This document shows, one piece after another, positions 49,501-52,500 of a stretch of DNA of 64,000 nt. Position 1 is the stretch's first letter. Each line of letters begins with the position of its first letter. The notes below the pieces were generated by a model. It did no database searches. It worked only from the letters and a program-made list of their open reading frames with translations, and was not told where the DNA came from. Source of the DNA: Galaxea fascicularis (taxonomy: Eukaryota > Cnidaria > Anthozoa > Scleractinia > Euphylliidae). Location: assembly GCA_948470475.1 (NCBI GenBank), contig OX419345.1, positions 18,378,739 through 18,442,738 of the forward strand, written 5' to 3'. The position numbers and the translations under genes were made by a program.

Positions 49501-52500
49501 CCGAAGAGGTAATCAGGTGCAAATCCATCCAGAATTTTTTTAAACAGAATTAGTCATCTACGATACAGATGTGATTGACAGGTAGCCATCCTGATTGACT
49601 GACTGACTGACGGACGGACGGACGGATTGAATGACTGATTAATTGACTGACTATTGTCACCGATGTAGGCGCCCATAGGAAAATTGTTTTGATCACATGT
49701 CACTGTTTTGTTTTTCTAGGATTCCAAGTTTCATAAAGCGTTTTTCTGGATAGCCATTGCTATGCTTCAGGTAAAGACAAATTGAAGAAGTTTCGATGAA
49801 ATGAAATCATTGTGCGATAACTAAATCGAAAGCGTTTCCTTCTACAGTTGTCGGAGGTTTCGCTGTATCCTTGTGGCTTGGCGCTTTTGGAACAAACACT
49901 CATAACACTCGAATCACATGGCGCGTTTGAATCACAGGTAGGTCTAGAGGTTTGTTGAATTATGCAGCATGGTTGGCACGTGCCTAGAATGTTTCTTGAA
50001 AACTCCTTGAAAATGATTTTGTCCTTGAAAACTCCTTGAAGTTGTAGGTGCAGTGCTTGAATTTTAAGAAAAAGTCCTTGAATACTTGAGACTAAAGTAA
50101 AATAAGTTCATTTTGACATCAAAAGATTAAAAAGATTGTATTACAAAGCTTTTATGTTTCTTATTTAAAATATCTAAGTAACTGCATCTTCAGTATGGTT
50201 TTCAAAGTGTATTGTGAAGTCCCCCTCTAAGCAAACAAAACCACGAGGGAAACGTAGCTTGACGCTTGGCTCGAAGCGTGAAATTTATTTAACTTTTGCT
50301 CTCTTCATTTCGTTATGAAATGAATTTCAAAGGTCAAAGAGGAAACCGCATGTATAATCGGCAGTGGGAACTTAATTCCCCGTACAAAGGTTGAGTGACT
50401 GTGTTAGGTTTCAGGAACTGAAATGCATTATGCAAATGCTGTGATCGGATGGACTCCTTGAATTTTGTGATGAAGTCCTGGAAGGCCTTGAATAAAAAAT
50501 GTTTTAACCTGTTTGAACAATGTGCAGACCATTTCAACATTCGTTACTTTCTTATCATGTTACTGTACCATAGGTTCGTAGTACCAGGCTCCATATTCAC
50601 TCAAAGGTCTTTTTCAGGAGTGTATTTTGGACTGAGAAGTGCTTGCTTTTAGTGGAGGACATTTTGATTGGGTTTGGCGATAAAAAATAAAAACGGTGCC
50701 TAAAACAGCTCAAAATAGCTCACTTTAACAGTCCCTGGGATTTGATTCAGGCAGGCTTCTATGAGATGGTTGTAGCAACCTCCACTGACGGAATTTGTTT
50801 TAAAGCCTATATTGTCCGATGAACTTCATTTAAATTACTGTACTTCTGTTCCTATCTTTCAGTCAGTGGACAAAGTACTTTTGGCGGTACGCAAAGAGCC
50901 CCTCTTGGAGTTTCATTGTAAACAAATGGATCATTTTGTCGGTCTTCATTTTTCTAACAATTTTCACTTTGCACTGATGGTGCACCTTGTGAAAGGTAGG
51001 CTTATTTTATTTCACCGTTAACCTTTCACCCCTAACAGTGACCAGCATGGAATTTCTTCTTACATTGTTACTACTTGATTAAGTATGTAATTTTTGAGAG
51101 TATACAAGATGATCAACAGATTTTCCTAACGTATGCTATAAAACACACCTGTTCTGACTCTTTCACTCGCAAGCCAGCCGATCTCCTCTTATCACGCACT
51201 CTTGTGCACCCTTCCTGAAAGCAATGACTTAGAGCTCATTTTCACGTGTACCTTGCGTGTTGAACTTTCGATGAAGTAACTGCACAAATAAACTCGCCGG
51301 TGCTGATGTTTGCTAACTGCCTTAAATTTTAATTTTCGCTTCAGGTGTGTATCATTCCCAGGCCACCTCGTCCGCGCGAGCTATCCGTATCTTGAACTTG
51401 ATGTATAACCTAACAAGCAAGCGTAAGACCAGGTAGCTATGACAACTGTAAACCACGTGATATTTGTTATCGAAAAGGAGGCTAACACGAGTTTGTTTTA
51501 TTTCAGCCGTGGTTCCTTTGTGGTCAACAAAGAAAATCTCGCATATTTAGCTGGTAAGTTAATGGACAAATTTTCGTGAACGGTTAAAATGTTAGTTTTG
51601 ATTGTGTACTCGCTAGGATGCCTCTCGACCGCTCTTTCCGCTTAGTATTTCTCATAAACTTTGGTTGTATTGGTCAGGGAATCTGACTTTTGATCAGCAA
51701 TATACATTAAGTCGCTCCCTATTAGGATTCATGGGTCATGCTAAACCCCATACCACGGTGCCCTGTATAACAAACTCTTGTACTTCGTCTTAATCGTAGC
51801 CTTAATACCAGTGTCGGAAGAAGTTCGTTCAAATCTACGACCTGGAAACAAAAAGGACCTGGACGGCACCACCCTACCCTATCCAGGAAAACTAGAAAGC
51901 AATGGCAAAGTTGGAAGTGCAACGTCAATAGACTCCCAGGTGTCGATAGTCATAACGACTTCCACATCGCCTCGACCTGATGACGATCCGAGCGACCAAG
52001 CCTTCGTTTGGCCCACAGAGTGTCAAAGCATGCTCTTGGACCCAGGGATTGTGAACGATACGCAGACCCAGGCCCTGTTATTGACGACTTTGGTAAGGTT
52101 CTCATTCATTTGGTTACAAGAGGACAAAAATTTAAAAACGTGCCCTGGAATTTCCCCTGGAAGATCTGTGGAATTTGAAGTAATATGAAAACACGGTGCC
52201 CTTGTCTCAGATTTTTCTGGTTTTGCAGTAACTTTGCATCTACGTGAGAATTTGAAGTGTATTATCCTGATTATCAATTTGTTTTCTTCACAGGCAATTT
52301 TGCTGGAGCACATCACAGGAGATGTTGAAACTCGATATTTATACGAAGTTCTTGCCGAAGCAAGCTTGGTATTTCCTGGTGTTTTTCCTGTGATGTAAGT
52401 TTCTTCCTTCGCTTTTTATGAATTTCACATTTATAAAGACTCGAACACAGCAGGAGATCAAAGCAAAGATGGACCGCAACTAAGGGAATAGTTTTCGACG

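Noticed and set aside
51416..51432. Possible GC-AG intron or the GTAAGA donor (51423) after exon 69
   Set aside because: Both are unnecessary or break the frame: extending to the GT at 51433 keeps phase and joins correctly to exon 70 (RGSFVVNKENLAYLA).
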